In this document: positions 1 through 9,123 of the stretch, piece by piece | Layout of the letters: every line of letters starts with the position of its first letter | Position numbering within the stretch: the stretch's first letter is position 1 | Origin: Adlercreutzia wanghongyangiae | Lineage (GTDB): Bacteria > Actinomycetota > Coriobacteriia > Coriobacteriales > Eggerthellaceae | Assembly: GCF_035989245.1 (NCBI RefSeq) | Contig: NZ_JAYMFF010000010.1 | Location: 1 to 64,000 of the forward strand | Reading direction: 5' to 3' | DNA length: 64,000 nucleotides | The notes under the pieces: generated by a model | Databases searched by the model: none | The model's input: the letters and a program-made list of their open reading frames with translations, nothing else | What the model was told of the DNA's origin: nothing | Position numbers and translations under genes: made by a program

Positions 1-91
1 GCAAACGGGGTTCCTTTTCGCTAAACGTATCCGTCAGAATGCCCGAAAACAAGGCTCATAACACGCCGAGGCTAATCGGGAAGGCGCCAGA

Positions 92-137
92 GCGGATCGG
101 GAGGGGGGCGGCGTTCGCCGCCCCCCTCCCGATCCGC
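92..137. terminator. Perfect 22-bp GC-rich hairpin downstream of the EamA gene
   Basis: Positions 92-113 and 116-137 are exact reverse complements around a 2-nt centre. The hairpin begins 7 bases beyond the stop of the minus-strand transporter gene, where a terminator would sit. No U-tract follows on either strand, so it is either a strong hairpin terminator without a tail or an mRNA-stabilising stem. The sequence also resembles the GC-rich palindromes scattered elsewhere in this window. Confidence 0.6.
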
Positions 138-144
138 CGATTGG

Positions 145-1230
145 CTAGGAGCGAGCTATGGGCGGCCGGGATTGCCCACGAAGCCGCCGTGGCCGCGCAC
201 CGGAGAGGGACACAAGCGCGATCATGGCGGCCATGAGGAGAAGACCCGTCCAGTCGGCGGCGGAGAACGGCGTCTGCAGCCAGAGCGCCGCGATGACCAT
301 GGCGCCGGCGGGCTCGGCCACGCCGAGCAGGCTGCCCTTGACCGAGCCCACAAGCGACACGCCGTAGAGGAACAGGCCGAAGGCGGTGAACGTGCCGAGC
401 ACGCCCACACCGCCGACGAGGACGATCCAGCCGACCGCATCGAGCTGCGGGATAAGGGCGCCGCCCGTGCCGAAGATGTCGGCGAGCAGGGCCGGGATAC
501 CCGCCGCCTGAGCGGGACTGCCGGAGCCGGAGCCGATGGCGCCGGCTCCGGTGGCGGGAACGGGGTCGACGCTGGTGGCGAACAGGGCCACGATACCCTC
601 GCCTGCCAGCCAAACCATCAGAGCGACCACGCCTCCGATGACCATGCCGCAGGCGATGATGGCCAGGCGGTCCCAGTGATCGTAGAGCCGCTGGGGCACC
701 ATGATGTAGAGCGCCTCAGAAAGCGCGTTGACAATGCCCCACACCAGGCCGGCTACGGGCAGCACGATAACGTCCCAATCGCCCTGAGTGGCGATGAGCG
801 CTGCTGCGACCAATGCACAAACGAGGCCGGCGAAATCAGTCAAGCGCGGCAGGTGGCGCGCCCTCATGCATGTAAAGAGCATGACGAACACGGTGCACGT
901 GGCCTGTAGCACCGTGGCCGTGCCGGCATTGGTAAGGGCCACGGACACGGCATAGGTGATCTGGGACAGGTAGAGCCCCACGCCGAACAGGACAAGCGTC
1001 GGCCTTACCGCGGCGCTGCCCACCAGCGACAGCAGCGCCTCGCGTCGGGTCGCCAGCGCGAAGGTGGCAAACAGTACGGCCGCCACCACGGCGCGCACAG
1101 CCGAGATGAAAGCGGAGCTGATGTCGTAGCTCTCGGCGAGAAATTGAATGCACGCGCCCGAGAAGCCCCACAGCGTCGCCCCCGCGAGCGCGAAGACGAC
1201 GCCGCGCCAGAAATGTCCCGATGCGCCCAT
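145..1230 (-). CDS. EamA/DMT-superfamily transporter
   Basis: A 361-residue polytopic inner-membrane protein of the drug/metabolite transporter type. It opens with a hydrophobic segment carrying the family-typical 'ALAGATLWGFSGA' and shows two EamA halves of about five helices each (roughly residues 8-150 and 165-345). A Gly/Ser/Ala-rich loop near residues 225-245 interrupts the second half. The ATG at 1230 is preceded by AGGAGGG about nine bases upstream. The substrate cannot be read from sequence; relatives export amino acids, metabolites or drugs. It appears monocistronic, with a promoter at 1276-1304 and a hairpin just past the stop. Confidence 0.85.
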   Translation of the reverse strand: MGASGHFWRGVVFALAGATLWGFSGACIQFLAESYDISSAFISAVRAVVAAVLFATFALATRREALLSLVGSAAVRPTLVLFGVGLYLSQITYAVSVALTNAGTATVLQATCTVFVMLFTCMRARHLPRLTDFAGLVCALVAAALIATQGDWDVIVLPVAGLVWGIVNALSEALYIMVPQRLYDHWDRLAIIACGMVIGGVVALMVWLAGEGIVALFATSVDPVPATGAGAIGSGSGSPAQAAGIPALLADIFGTGGALIPQLDAVGWIVLVGGVGVLGTFTAFGLFLYGVSLVGSVKGSLLGVAEPAGAMVIAALWLQTPFSAADWTGLLLMAAMIALVSLSGARPRRLRGQSRPPIARS

Positions 1231-1275
1231 AAGGGCAACCCTCCTCTGAACTTAGCTACCTACCCTGCCCCCGCT

Positions 1276-1304
1276 ATCATAGGCCAGGCACGGGAGCTTG
1301 TCAC
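1276..1304 (-). promoter_or_regulatory. Sigma-70-type promoter for the EamA gene
   Basis: On the minus strand there is a -35 box GTGACA (1299-1304, five of six consensus bases), a 17-nt spacer and a -10 box TATGAT (1276-1281, five of six). The predicted start near 1269 gives a leader of about 39 nt that contains the ribosome-binding site. The rest of the gap to mfd (about 1305-1511) shows nothing I recognise. Confidence 0.6.
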
Positions 1305-1511
1305 CATGGGCGCCCGCCTGGTTGCCCCCACCCCACAGGAGCCCTACCTCTTTTCCTGACACCGACGACCCCGGGAAGGAAGCGGGACGCCGTCGCGGGC
1401 AGCGGTCGACCCCGGCGCCTGGCTGCAGCTGCCTAGCACTTGGCAGCACCTGCCCAGCGCTTAGCCACAGCTGTCCCAGGCTCGGCGGTACAGGTGACCG
1501 TCCGAAAAAAG

Positions 1512-4500
1512 TTACTCCCCCTGGCGCTTGGCGGCGCGGGCAGCGCGCTTGGCGGCCAGGCGGTCGCGGGCCGCGTCGCCCTTGGCGAGGTTGCTCGCAC
1601 GGCGCTCGCCGCGGGCCGTGGAGCGCGTGGCGACAGCGGGGGCGGATGCAGAGTTGCTGGGCGACGTCGAACCCCGGGTGGCCTGAAGGCCGCCCCTACG
1701 AGGGTTTGCGAGAGCGCGCTTAGACGAAGCGGATGCGCTGGCGGGTGCTGTGCCGCCGCCCGCACCGACTGCCTCCGTCGCGCGCGGCTTCGGGGCAGCT
1801 TCGGCCGCATCTGCGCCATCGACCGGCGCGCCCCCGGCGGACGGCGCACCCCCGGCCGACGGCGCGGCCTCGGCGGCCTCCCTGTCGCCCTCTTCGGCGC
1901 GGTCGTCGCCGGTGAGCTCGGACAAAAAGCCCGCGATGGGGCCCATGAGATTGTCCTGCTCCTCCAGGTTGAAGTAGCGCAGCGGCAGCGCCAGCTTGCG
2001 CTTGTCGGGATTGTAGCGGCCGCCGGCGCGGCGCAGCGGCTTCATCTTGGCGTCGGGCACATCGATGGGTTCCACCACCAGACGTCCCGCCACCACCGAG
2101 ATCAGCTTGATGCCGTGCTCGTTGGCGAAGGCCTTCAGGTGCGCCCGCGCGAACAGGTTCGCCGCGGCCGGCGGCATCTTAGGCGCCTTCGCCTCCATCT
2201 CCTCGCGCAGGGCCGCCACCGCGTCCACCGTGGCCGCCGCGGCCAGCTTGCGGTACCACAGCACGCGCGCGTCGGCGTCGGGGATGTACTCCTCGGGCAG
2301 GTAGGCATGGCCCGGGATGTTCACGGTGATGTCCGACAACGCCGGGGGCAGCTCACCTGTGGCCTCGCCCTTCTCGCGCGTGTCGTTCACCGCCTGGGAC
2401 AGCATCTGGGCGAACAGGTCGAAGCCCACGGCCGACATGTTGCCCGACTGCTCGGCGCCCAGCATGCTGCCCGCGCCGCGAATCTCCAAGTCGCGCATGG
2501 CGATGCGCATGCCGCTGCCCAGGTCCTGGTGTTCGTTGATGGCCGTCAGGCGCGCGGCGGCCTCCTCGGTCAAGGGCACGTTCTCGGGAAACATGAAGTA
2601 GGCGAAGGCCTGCACCGACGAGCGGCCCACGCGGCCCTTCAGCTGGTACATCTGCGCGAGGCCCAAGCGCTGGGCATCCTCGATAATGAGCGTGTTGGTG
2701 TGCGGGTTGTCGATGCCGCTCTCGATGATGGTGGTGGCCACGAGCACGTCCAGCTCGCCGGCGGCGAACTCCTCCATCACGCGCTCCAGCTCCTCTTTGG
2801 TCATCTGCCCGTGGGCCACCCCCACCCGCGCCTCGCCGGCCGCGGCGTGCACGCGGTCCACCGCCTCGTCGATGGAGCGCACGCGGTTGCTCACGTAGTA
2901 CACCTGACCGCCGCGCGCCAGCTCGTAGCGGATGGCAGCCGACACCACATCGGGGTCCCACTCCCCCACGTGCACCTCCACCGGGCGCCGCTCGTCGGGC
3001 GGCGTGAGAATGAGCGACATGTCGCGCACGCCCGACAGCGACATCTGCATGGTGCGCGGGATGGGCGTGGCCGACAGCGTCAGCACGTCGATGGACTCGC
3101 GCAGGTTCTTCAGCTGCTCCTTGTGCTGCACGCCGAAGCGCTGCTCCTCGTCGATGATGACGAGCCCCAGATCGTGCGGGTTCACATCGCGCGACAGCAG
3201 ACGGTGGGTGCCCACGAGCACCTGCACGTCGCCCGACGCGAAGCCCTCAAGGGCCCGCGCCTGCTGCTCGTTCGTGCGGAAGCGCGAGAGCACCTCCACG
3301 GTCACGCCGAAGGGCTCGAAACGGTCCTTGAAGGAGGTGTAGTGCTGCTGGGCCAGAATGGTGGTGGGGCACAGCACCATCACCTGCTTGCCGTCCTGGG
3401 TGGCCTTGAACGCGGCGCGCAGGGCCACCTCGGTCTTGCCGAAGCCCACGTCTCCGCAGATGAGGCGGTCCATGGGCCGAGCCGATTCCATATCGGCCTT
3501 CACGTCGGCGATGGCGGCCAGCTGGTCGCGGGTCTCCTGGTAGGGGAAGGCCTCCTCCATCTCGCGCTGCCAGGGGGTGTCGGGGCTGAAGCGGAAGCCC
3601 TGGGTGGCCGCCCGGCGCGCGTACACGTCCACCAGGTCGAAGGCGAGTTTCTTGGTGGCCTTGCGGGCACGCGCGAGCGCCCGGGACCAGTCGCTCGTGT
3701 TCAGGCGCGTGAGGCGGGGGCTCGCGCCTTCCGGCCCCACGTAGCGCGTGACGCGGTCGAGCTGCTCCACGGGCACGAAGAGCTTGTCGCCCTCGGCGTA
3801 TTCCAGCTGCAGGTAGTCGCGCTCGGTGCCGTCCACCTCGCGGCGCACCAGATCGCGGAAAAACGCGATGCCGTGGGCGGCGTGCACCACGTAGTCGCCG
3901 GGCTTAAAGGGGAAGGTGACCTCGGTGACGTCCACCGACACGCGCGCCGCGCGGCTGGCGGCCCGCGAGCCCTGGGTGTCGGCCGCGCTCACGAGGGCCA
4001 GATGCGCCTTGGGTATGATCATGCCGAGCGGGATGTCGTTGTCCACGATGTTCACCACGCCCCGCCGCAGGCGCCGCTTGGCCGCCTTTTCCTCATAATC
4101 GTTTTCATCGACACGCTGGTCGGACAACGTCAGCGAGGGACTCTGAGGCGTCGGCTCATTCGTCGTTGCGTCAGCATCGACGATGGATATGGGAATGCCG
4201 TGGTCCACGAAAGCGTGGCGCATGGTCTCCCGCGCGCGGTAGTTCGGGGCGCTGAACACCACCGTGTAGCGGTCGGTCGTCAGGCTCTTCAACTTCCCGA
4301 ATATCTTGTCGGGCACGCCGGCCACGTCCACGCGTTTCACCGGCAGCTCGTCGTCTATCTCGCCGCCCACCCGCATGATGGACACGTAGGTGGCACGCGC
4401 CTCGCCGCCGAAGTCCATGGCCGCCGGGGCCGCGTACAGGCCCGCCAGCGCGATGTTCGTGCCTCGGGCGCGCTCGGACAAGTCCTCGGCCGCATGGGCC

Positions 4501-5441
4501 GCGTCATCGAAGAGCGAGCGCGGCTCGATGAGCGCGGTAAGTGTGCCGGCCCCCGCGTAGGCGCCCAGCGTCACCGGCTGCTTGTACAGGTAGGGCAGAA
4601 TCACATCGGCCCCCTCGAAGATAAGGCCGCCCTCCATCTTCTCCAGCACGTCGCGCAGAGCCGGATTCGTGAGCGCCGGCTTCTCCAGGGCGCGTCGCGC
4701 ATCGGCCAGCGCCCGGGGCGAGGTGGGAAACTCCGAGACCGGGTATATCTCCACCGCCGGCAGCGAGGAGATGGTCTGCCCCGTGGCCGGCACGATGCGG
4801 CGGATCTCCTCCAGCTCGTCGCCGAAGAAGTCGAGGCGCACCGGGAAGTCCAGGCTGCCGGGGAACACGTCCAGCGTGCCGCCGCGGTGCGCGAAGGTGC
4901 CCGGGCCGTCCAGCTCGCCGGTGTCGACGTAGCCGGCCGCCGCGAGCGCCCGAGGCAGATCGTCCAGCTCCGCCACGCCGGGGATGCCCATGTCCTCCAG
5001 CTCGGTACCGGCGGAAAGCGAAAGCGGGCGCGCCGCCATGGCCGCCGGGGGCGCCATAAGGCGCAGAAGCGCCCGGGCGCTCGCCACCACCACGACGGGG
5101 CGGCCCGACTGGAGCGCCCAGGCCGCCTCCATGCGCCGCGCGATCACGCGGGCGTCGGGCTTTCTGGGCGCGAAGGGAACATCGGCGCGCTCGGGAAAGC
5201 GCAGCACGCGCTCCTCCCCCAAGAAAGCCGCCACCTGGCGGGCGAAGGCCACCGCCGCGTCCTCGCCAGCCACCACCACGAGCGTGGCCTGGGGCGCATG
5301 GGCGAACCGCGCCGCCACGAGGAAGGGCCGCGCCGAGGCCGCCACGCCCAGCGTGGCGTCGGCACCCGCGTCGAGCTTTCCCCAGAACGCGTCTAAGCAG
5401 CCCGACTTTTCCAGCGTGAAGGCAAGCGAATCGATGAGCAC
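1512..5441 (-). CDS. mfd: Transcription-repair coupling factor Mfd
   Basis: A 1,309-residue ATP-dependent translocase that removes stalled RNA polymerase at lesions and recruits UvrA. In order: the UvrB-like N-terminal part, a CarD-like RNA polymerase-interaction domain beginning 'FKPGDYVVHAAHGIAFF', then the RecG-like motor with Walker A GDVGFGKT (near residue 660), DEEQ box (near 760) and LSATPIPRT. E. coli Mfd is about 1,150 residues. The excess is a roughly 120-residue C-terminal tail, Ala/Gly/Ser-rich and then Lys/Arg-rich, part of which is encoded by a REP-like palindrome. The start is taken as GTG 5441; the nearby ATG lies in another frame. The divergent sigma gene begins about 330 bases away. 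Confidence 0.96.
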   Translation of the reverse strand: MLIDSLAFTLEKSGCLDAFWGKLDAGADATLGVAASARPFLVAARFAHAPQATLVVVAGEDAAVAFARQVAAFLGEERVLRFPERADVPFAPRKPDARVIARRMEAAWALQSGRPVVVVASARALLRLMAPPAAMAARPLSLSAGTELEDMGIPGVAELDDLPRALAAAGYVDTGELDGPGTFAHRGGTLDVFPGSLDFPVRLDFFGDELEEIRRIVPATGQTISSLPAVEIYPVSEFPTSPRALADARRALEKPALTNPALRDVLEKMEGGLIFEGADVILPYLYKQPVTLGAYAGAGTLTALIEPRSLFDDAAHAAEDLSERARGTNIALAGLYAAPAAMDFGGEARATYVSIMRVGGEIDDELPVKRVDVAGVPDKIFGKLKSLTTDRYTVVFSAPNYRARETMRHAFVDHGIPISIVDADATTNEPTPQSPSLTLSDQRVDENDYEEKAAKRRLRRGVVNIVDNDIPLGMIIPKAHLALVSAADTQGSRAASRAARVSVDVTEVTFPFKPGDYVVHAAHGIAFFRDLVRREVDGTERDYLQLEYAEGDKLFVPVEQLDRVTRYVGPEGASPRLTRLNTSDWSRALARARKATKKLAFDLVDVYARRAATQGFRFSPDTPWQREMEEAFPYQETRDQLAAIADVKADMESARPMDRLICGDVGFGKTEVALRAAFKATQDGKQVMVLCPTTILAQQHYTSFKDRFEPFGVTVEVLSRFRTNEQQARALEGFASGDVQVLVGTHRLLSRDVNPHDLGLVIIDEEQRFGVQHKEQLKNLRESIDVLTLSATPIPRTMQMSLSGVRDMSLILTPPDERRPVEVHVGEWDPDVVSAAIRYELARGGQVYYVSNRVRSIDEAVDRVHAAAGEARVGVAHGQMTKEELERVMEEFAAGELDVLVATTIIESGIDNPHTNTLIIEDAQRLGLAQMYQLKGRVGRSSVQAFAYFMFPENVPLTEEAAARLTAINEHQDLGSGMRIAMRDLEIRGAGSMLGAEQSGNMSAVGFDLFAQMLSQAVNDTREKGEATGELPPALSDITVNIPGHAYLPEEYIPDADARVLWYRKLAAAATVDAVAALREEMEAKAPKMPPAAANLFARAHLKAFANEHGIKLISVVAGRLVVEPIDVPDAKMKPLRRAGGRYNPDKRKLALPLRYFNLEEQDNLMGPIAGFLSELTGDDRAEEGDREAAEAAPSAGGAPSAGGAPVDGADAAEAAPKPRATEAVGAGGGTAPASASASSKRALANPRRGGLQATRGSTSPSNSASAPAVATRSTARGERRASNLAKGDAARDRLAAKRAARAAKRQGE
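1678..1702 (+). repeat. REP-like palindrome inside the mfd C-terminal tail
   Basis: GGCCTGAAGGCC followed by the tag CCCCTACG. The same palindrome-plus-tag recurs at 11459, 11535, 27704, 27751, 27925, 27970 and 32567. Here it is translated within the disordered tail of Mfd as 'GGLQATRG', so the repeat has probably entered and extended the 3' end of the reading frame. Confidence 0.7.
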
Positions 5442-5774
5442 GGCGAACTCTTTTCATTCGAGGGCAAACGTCGAAAGCCGCCCGAGGGGGGCGGCGGGCG
5501 CCGAAAAATGCGCCGCGCCCAGTGTAGCGCACCGCAAGGGCGCCCGCATCGCCTCGGCCCCCAACGGTAGCAAAGAAGTCAACCGGCCGTACCCGCTCGG
5601 CCGTCGCAGGAACGCGCGAGTCCGACAGCGACGCCTGACCGCCCAAAACAAGCGACGGCAGGAGCCAGGGAAAGCGCGCCGAGGCTTTTTCCGATTATTT
5701 CCGCCATGCGGTCACATCCGGCACGCGCCTGCCGTCTAATGGTCATCAGCAGAACGCCCTGAGGAGAAGAGGCT
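5442..5774. other. Divergent intergenic region between mfd and the first sigma gene
   Basis: This 333-bp region separates the minus-strand mfd start from the plus-strand sigma gene. Its right end holds the putative ECF promoter at 5711-5739 and a GAGGAGAAG ribosome-binding site at 5761-5769. I saw no convincing mfd promoter and no RNA gene here. Confidence 0.5.
5711..5739 (+). promoter_or_regulatory. Putative ECF-sigma promoter, copy 1
   Basis: GTCACAT (5711-5717), a 15-nt spacer and CGTCTAA (5733-5739), lying 35 bases upstream of the sigma gene ATG. The same two blocks with a 16-nt spacer precede the second sigma gene. CGTC-type -10 elements are typical of ECF promoters. Autoregulation is an inference from the shared motif. 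Confidence 0.55.
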
Positions 5775-6449
5775 ATGGAACGAAACGCACTCACCGACCG
5801 ACAACGTCGCAATCTGGTGAAACGCGCCCAGCGGGGCGACGGTGCCGCCTTCGGCGCGCTAGTGCGTGACTGCTCGGACACCCTGTACCGTGTGTGCCTG
5901 GGCGCGACGGGCGGGCGCGAGGCAGATGCGGCCGAAGCAGTGCAGAATGCGCTCGCAGCGGCATGGAAGGGCTTGGAATCGCTCAGAGAGCCGCGCTATT
6001 TCAAAACCTGGCTCACCCGCATCTGCCTGAACGAGTGCGTCGACATCATGCGCCACCGCAGCGCGGCAATCCCTTTAGACGCGCAAGCCGAGAGCCTGCC
6101 CGACCTCGCACCTCATCCGGCAGCGGCCCTGGAAGCCGACACCGGCTTTCGCGAGCTCGTGCAGGCGGCAGGCGCCGACAACGGAGCCGCCATCGCCCTC
6201 TACTACGGCGAGGGCTACCGCACCGATGAGATCGCCGAGATCCTGGGCATATCGCCTGCGGCGGTGCGCCAACGCCTCTCACGCGGTCGACGGGCCATCG
6301 CAAAAGCCTTGGCCGCGGAAGAACCCGAGGCCGCCGCGCCGCAACCGGCGTCCCGACCCCGGGGCGAGCAACCCGACCTCGCCGCCGACGCCCGGGCGCC
6401 GGGCGCGGACCTTGAGCATGCCCCACTCTCCCGACACTCCATCTCGTAA
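5775..6449 (+). CDS. ECF-type RNA polymerase sigma factor, copy 1
   Basis: A 224-residue sigma-70 family protein. Region 2 spans about residues 24-95 and includes 'PRYFKTWLTRICLNEC'. Region 4 with its helix-turn-helix spans about 141-180 ('DEIAEILGISPAAVRQRLSR'). A polar Ala/Pro-rich tail follows. It directs core polymerase to a small regulon. The gene lies 11 bases before a single-pass membrane protein gene, the usual layout for a sigma factor and its membrane partner. It is clearly paralogous to the sigma factor at 9124, which has the same 'LVxRAQRGDxxAF' opening and the same 'LYYGEGY' before the HTH. The trigger signal is unknown. Confidence 0.9.
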   Translation: MERNALTDRQRRNLVKRAQRGDGAAFGALVRDCSDTLYRVCLGATGGREADAAEAVQNALAAAWKGLESLREPRYFKTWLTRICLNECVDIMRHRSAAIPLDAQAESLPDLAPHPAAALEADTGFRELVQAAGADNGAAIALYYGEGYRTDEIAEILGISPAAVRQRLSRGRRAIAKALAAEEPEAAAPQPASRPRGEQPDLAADARAPGADLEHAPLSRHSIS

Positions 6450-6460
6450 GCGAGGTTCCC

Positions 6461-8017
6461 ATGAACGAGAAACGCCTTGACGATCTCATTGCCTCCCGCG
6501 CTGCCGCCAGCCGCCCCAGCGCCTCCTTCGAGGCAGCCATCGACCACGCGCTCGGCGCTGTGGAAAACGCCTCCGACCAAACCTGTCGCGGCGATAGCGG
6601 CAATCGCCGCTGGACATGCCGCCCCCGCCGCAGGACAGCAGGCGGGCGCCGAGTCCCCGCCGGGCTGCCCCGGGCCGCGGCCGTGGCAGTCGCCGTCGCC
6701 GTGGGGGTGGGCGGATCGGCCTGGGCCGCGGAAAAGCTCGGCTTCACCCTGCAGCAGACCGACGCCAACCAAATGCAGGTGAGCCCTCGCATGCCCGAGG
6801 AGGACAATCTCTCCGCAGATGCCCAGACCATCGACGAGTACGAGCTGACGTTCTCCTACATTCCCGCAAGCTTGCCCGACCACCTCGTGGGCACGGACTC
6901 CGGCGGCTTCAGCAACAACGACGGCTTCGAGGGCTGGTCGCAGTTCGCCCCCTCCATCGAGTACTACACCTACTATCTGGACACAACCGAGCCCGCAGTC
7001 TTCTCGTCCGTCGAGAACGGCGAGGCCATCGAGGTGGCCGGCCACGAGGCAGTGCTCATGGAATTCGACTACGGCATGAGGTATGCCCAACGCAGCACGC
7101 AGACGCGCCTCTACGTCGCCTTCCCCGACGAGCGGCGGGTGGTGCACCTGCAAACGAGCAACGCGGAGCTGGCCGACGAGCTCGTGCCCATCGCCGAGGG
7201 CATGAGCCTTAAACCCACGGGCTGCACCGTACCCCTCGAGTTTCAGATTACCTGGAGCCAAGCCGTCGAGAACGCGCGCATCGATGCCGAGGATGCCGCC
7301 ACGCGAGCACGGGACGGCGGCATCGACGACGCCTTCGGCGCCCTCTGCGGCATCACGCTGACCGACGAGCAGATGGGTCCGCTCCGCACCGTTGGCGAGA
7401 CCTTCCCGCTGCCCGGCAACGAGGCGATCGCCATTACCGTCGAGTCCGTCAAATTTCACGACGACGGCTCCCTCGTCGACCGCGAGCAGATGCCCGCCAG
7501 CTGGCGCAGTCTCATCGACAAGGACGGCTCCCTCGCCGAGGGCACCCTCGCCTACGTCAGCTACGGTAACGGGCAAAGCGACACCGATACCGTAGTGAAA
7601 GAGGAGGCCATTCCGCTGAAACTCGTGGAAGTCTCGGTGTCGCTGGCCAACGAAAGCACCGAGACCCAGGACGACATCCGCTGCATGCTCTCCCTCGAAA
7701 GTGCCATGCACGAGAATGGTACCTGGACGCGATACCAGCGCGTGGACGAGTGCCCCGAGGCCGACGAGGCGCAATGCAATCTCGGTGTGGGAACGGGTCT
7801 TGCCGACTACGTCGAGCGCCTTGACGACGGCAGCATCGGGCGCATGGACCGACGCCTGGGTTCCTTGGATCCCGGCGAGACGAGAGAGGTGCGCTACCTG
7901 TGGCTTGTGCTTGCCGACGAGACCGACAAGCTCCTGCTGGATATCGACATTGACGGCATGGGCAACTACGCCGACGGCACTTTCGGCCAGCGGCTGGTGG
8001 ACATCCGCGCATCGTAA
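6461..8017 (+). CDS. Single-pass membrane protein, probable anti-sigma/sensor partner, copy 1
   Basis: A 518-residue protein with a short cytoplasmic N-terminus (about 1-70, Arg-rich just before the membrane), one hydrophobic segment at about 71-90 and a large acidic extracytoplasmic domain. It follows the sigma gene closely and has a GAGG ribosome-binding site before ATG 6461. Position and topology fit a membrane-anchored anti-sigma factor with an external sensing domain. I see no zinc-binding anti-sigma HxxxCxxC motif, so the mechanism is inferred from context only. The protein at 9856 has the same layout and recognisable shared stretches ('FPDE.RVV', 'LEPGET' / 'LDPGET'). Confidence 0.65.
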   Translation: MNEKRLDDLIASRAAASRPSASFEAAIDHALGAVENASDQTCRGDSGNRRWTCRPRRRTAGGRRVPAGLPRAAAVAVAVAVGVGGSAWAAEKLGFTLQQTDANQMQVSPRMPEEDNLSADAQTIDEYELTFSYIPASLPDHLVGTDSGGFSNNDGFEGWSQFAPSIEYYTYYLDTTEPAVFSSVENGEAIEVAGHEAVLMEFDYGMRYAQRSTQTRLYVAFPDERRVVHLQTSNAELADELVPIAEGMSLKPTGCTVPLEFQITWSQAVENARIDAEDAATRARDGGIDDAFGALCGITLTDEQMGPLRTVGETFPLPGNEAIAITVESVKFHDDGSLVDREQMPASWRSLIDKDGSLAEGTLAYVSYGNGQSDTDTVVKEEAIPLKLVEVSVSLANESTETQDDIRCMLSLESAMHENGTWTRYQRVDECPEADEAQCNLGVGTGLADYVERLDDGSIGRMDRRLGSLDPGETREVRYLWLVLADETDKLLLDIDIDGMGNYADGTFGQRLVDIRAS

Positions 8018-8092
8018 CGAATCGGGACTGCCCCAGAGAATTCTCAGAGAGCTTCGATGTGCCCTGTGCGACAATGGAAGACATCTCGGGTA

Positions 8093-8283
8093 CGGAGGGG
8101 AGACCCCTCGCCGCAGACCTCTGAGCGCCCCGCTGCGAACGCGGCCCTTGGGAAGCAGATTCCACTTCAGCAGCAGCGATGCAGGGATAGTGCCGACTTG
8201 CGTGCGTCATCCCCTCTGCTTCCGTCGCCGCGTTCGCGGCGGGACAAGCACGAAGCGGGCTGCGGCGAGGGGCCTCCCCTCCG
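8093..8283. repeat. Long imperfect inverted repeat between copy 1 and nth
   Basis: The outer arms 8093-8116 and 8260-8283 pair over 24 bases with one mismatch. Inner arms near 8127-8158 and 8214-8246 continue the pairing imperfectly (a shared GCGAACGCGG core and GAAGCAGA). The 191-bp unit fills most of the 338-bp gap at 8018-8355 and has no plausible reading frame. It could be a REP/BIME-type or MITE-like element. No transposase or clear target duplication was seen. Confidence 0.6.
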
Positions 8284-8355
8284 AACCTCGCGGACCCCAC
8301 TTTCCGCAAGCAAAACGCCCCGCGCCCAACGGCGCGTAAACAACAAGGAGCAGCC

Positions 8356-9018
8356 ATGGCACGGGAATCTCTCGCGAGCAAGAAGGAGCGCGCGGCCGCC
8401 ATCGAGGAGCGCATGTTCGCCCACTACGGGCCCGGCGAGGCGTCGCTGGACTACACGACCCCCTTCGAACTGACCGTGGCCGTGGTGCTGTCGGCCCAGT
8501 GCACCGATGCCGCCGTGAACAAGACCACCCCGGCGCTGTTTGCGGCCTACCCCACCCCGGCGGCCCTCGCGGCGGCCTCTCCCGACGAGGTGGCGGAAAT
8601 CATCCGCTCGCTCGGGTTCTTCCGCTCCAAGGCGAGAAACCTCGTGGCGCTGGCCCAGATGGTGGTGGCCGACTTCGGCGGCGAGATCCCGGCCGACGTG
8701 GACGCGCTGCAGAAGCTGCCCGGCGTGGGCCGCAAGACGGCGAACTGCGTGATGTGCGAGGCCTTCAAAGACCCCCAGGGCATCGCCGTGGACACCCACG
8801 TGTTCCGCATCGCGCACCGCCTGAAGCTGGCCGGGCCCTCAGCCGACACGCCGCAGAAGGTGGAGGACATCCTGCTGAAGGTGTACCCGCGGCCCCAGTG
8901 GCTGTTCATCAACCACCAGTGGGTGCACTTCGGCCGCGAGTTCTGCCGCGCCCGCAACCCCCGCTGCGCCGACTGCATCGTGGGCGATCTGTGCCCCACC
9001 CGCGGTCTTTGGGCCTAG
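8356..9018 (+). CDS. nth: Endonuclease III
   Basis: A 220-residue bifunctional DNA glycosylase/AP lyase that excises oxidised pyrimidines. All hallmarks are visible: the helix-hairpin-helix LPGVGRKTAN (121-130) with catalytic Lys127, catalytic Asp146 in VDTHV, and the C-x6-C-x2-C-x5-C iron-sulfur loop at Cys197, 204, 207 and 213. Length matches the family. AAGGAG lies six bases before ATG 8356. It sits alone between two sigma/partner modules, so it was either trapped between the copies of a duplication or interrupted a once-tandem pair. Confidence 0.96.
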   Translation: MARESLASKKERAAAIEERMFAHYGPGEASLDYTTPFELTVAVVLSAQCTDAAVNKTTPALFAAYPTPAALAAASPDEVAEIIRSLGFFRSKARNLVALAQMVVADFGGEIPADVDALQKLPGVGRKTANCVMCEAFKDPQGIAVDTHVFRIAHRLKLAGPSADTPQKVEDILLKVYPRPQWLFINHQWVHFGREFCRARNPRCADCIVGDLCPTRGLWA

Positions 9019-9062
9019 AACCTCGTTCCAATGCGGAAACAGCTTAAGATTTCGTAAGGTCT

Positions 9063-9092
9063 GTCACATTGCGCGAAGGCGCTCGCATCTAA
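9063..9092 (+). promoter_or_regulatory. Putative ECF-sigma promoter, copy 2
   Basis: GTCACAT (9063-9069), a 16-nt spacer and CATCTAA (9086-9092), ending 31 bases before the second sigma gene. It matches the blocks at 5711-5739, while the spacer sequences differ. That pattern is expected for a conserved promoter rather than simple recent duplication. Confidence 0.55.
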
Positions 9093-9123
9093 AGGGCGAA
9101 CGGAATATCTTGTTGTCCGAGAG

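Noticed and set aside
1440..5396. Plus-strand open frame of 1,318 codons opposite mfd
   Set aside because: An Arg/His-rich shadow frame. Mfd on the minus strand has all helicase and RNA polymerase-binding motifs.
5742..5790. Promoter-like AT-rich stretches as tRNA or small RNA genes
   Set aside because: No cloverleaf or terminator could be drawn. The same applies to the other gaps checked.
6215..8074. Minus-strand frame of 619 codons opposite the first partner gene
   Set aside because: No start signal or domain. The plus-strand frame has a ribosome-binding site, a membrane helix and a paralogue.
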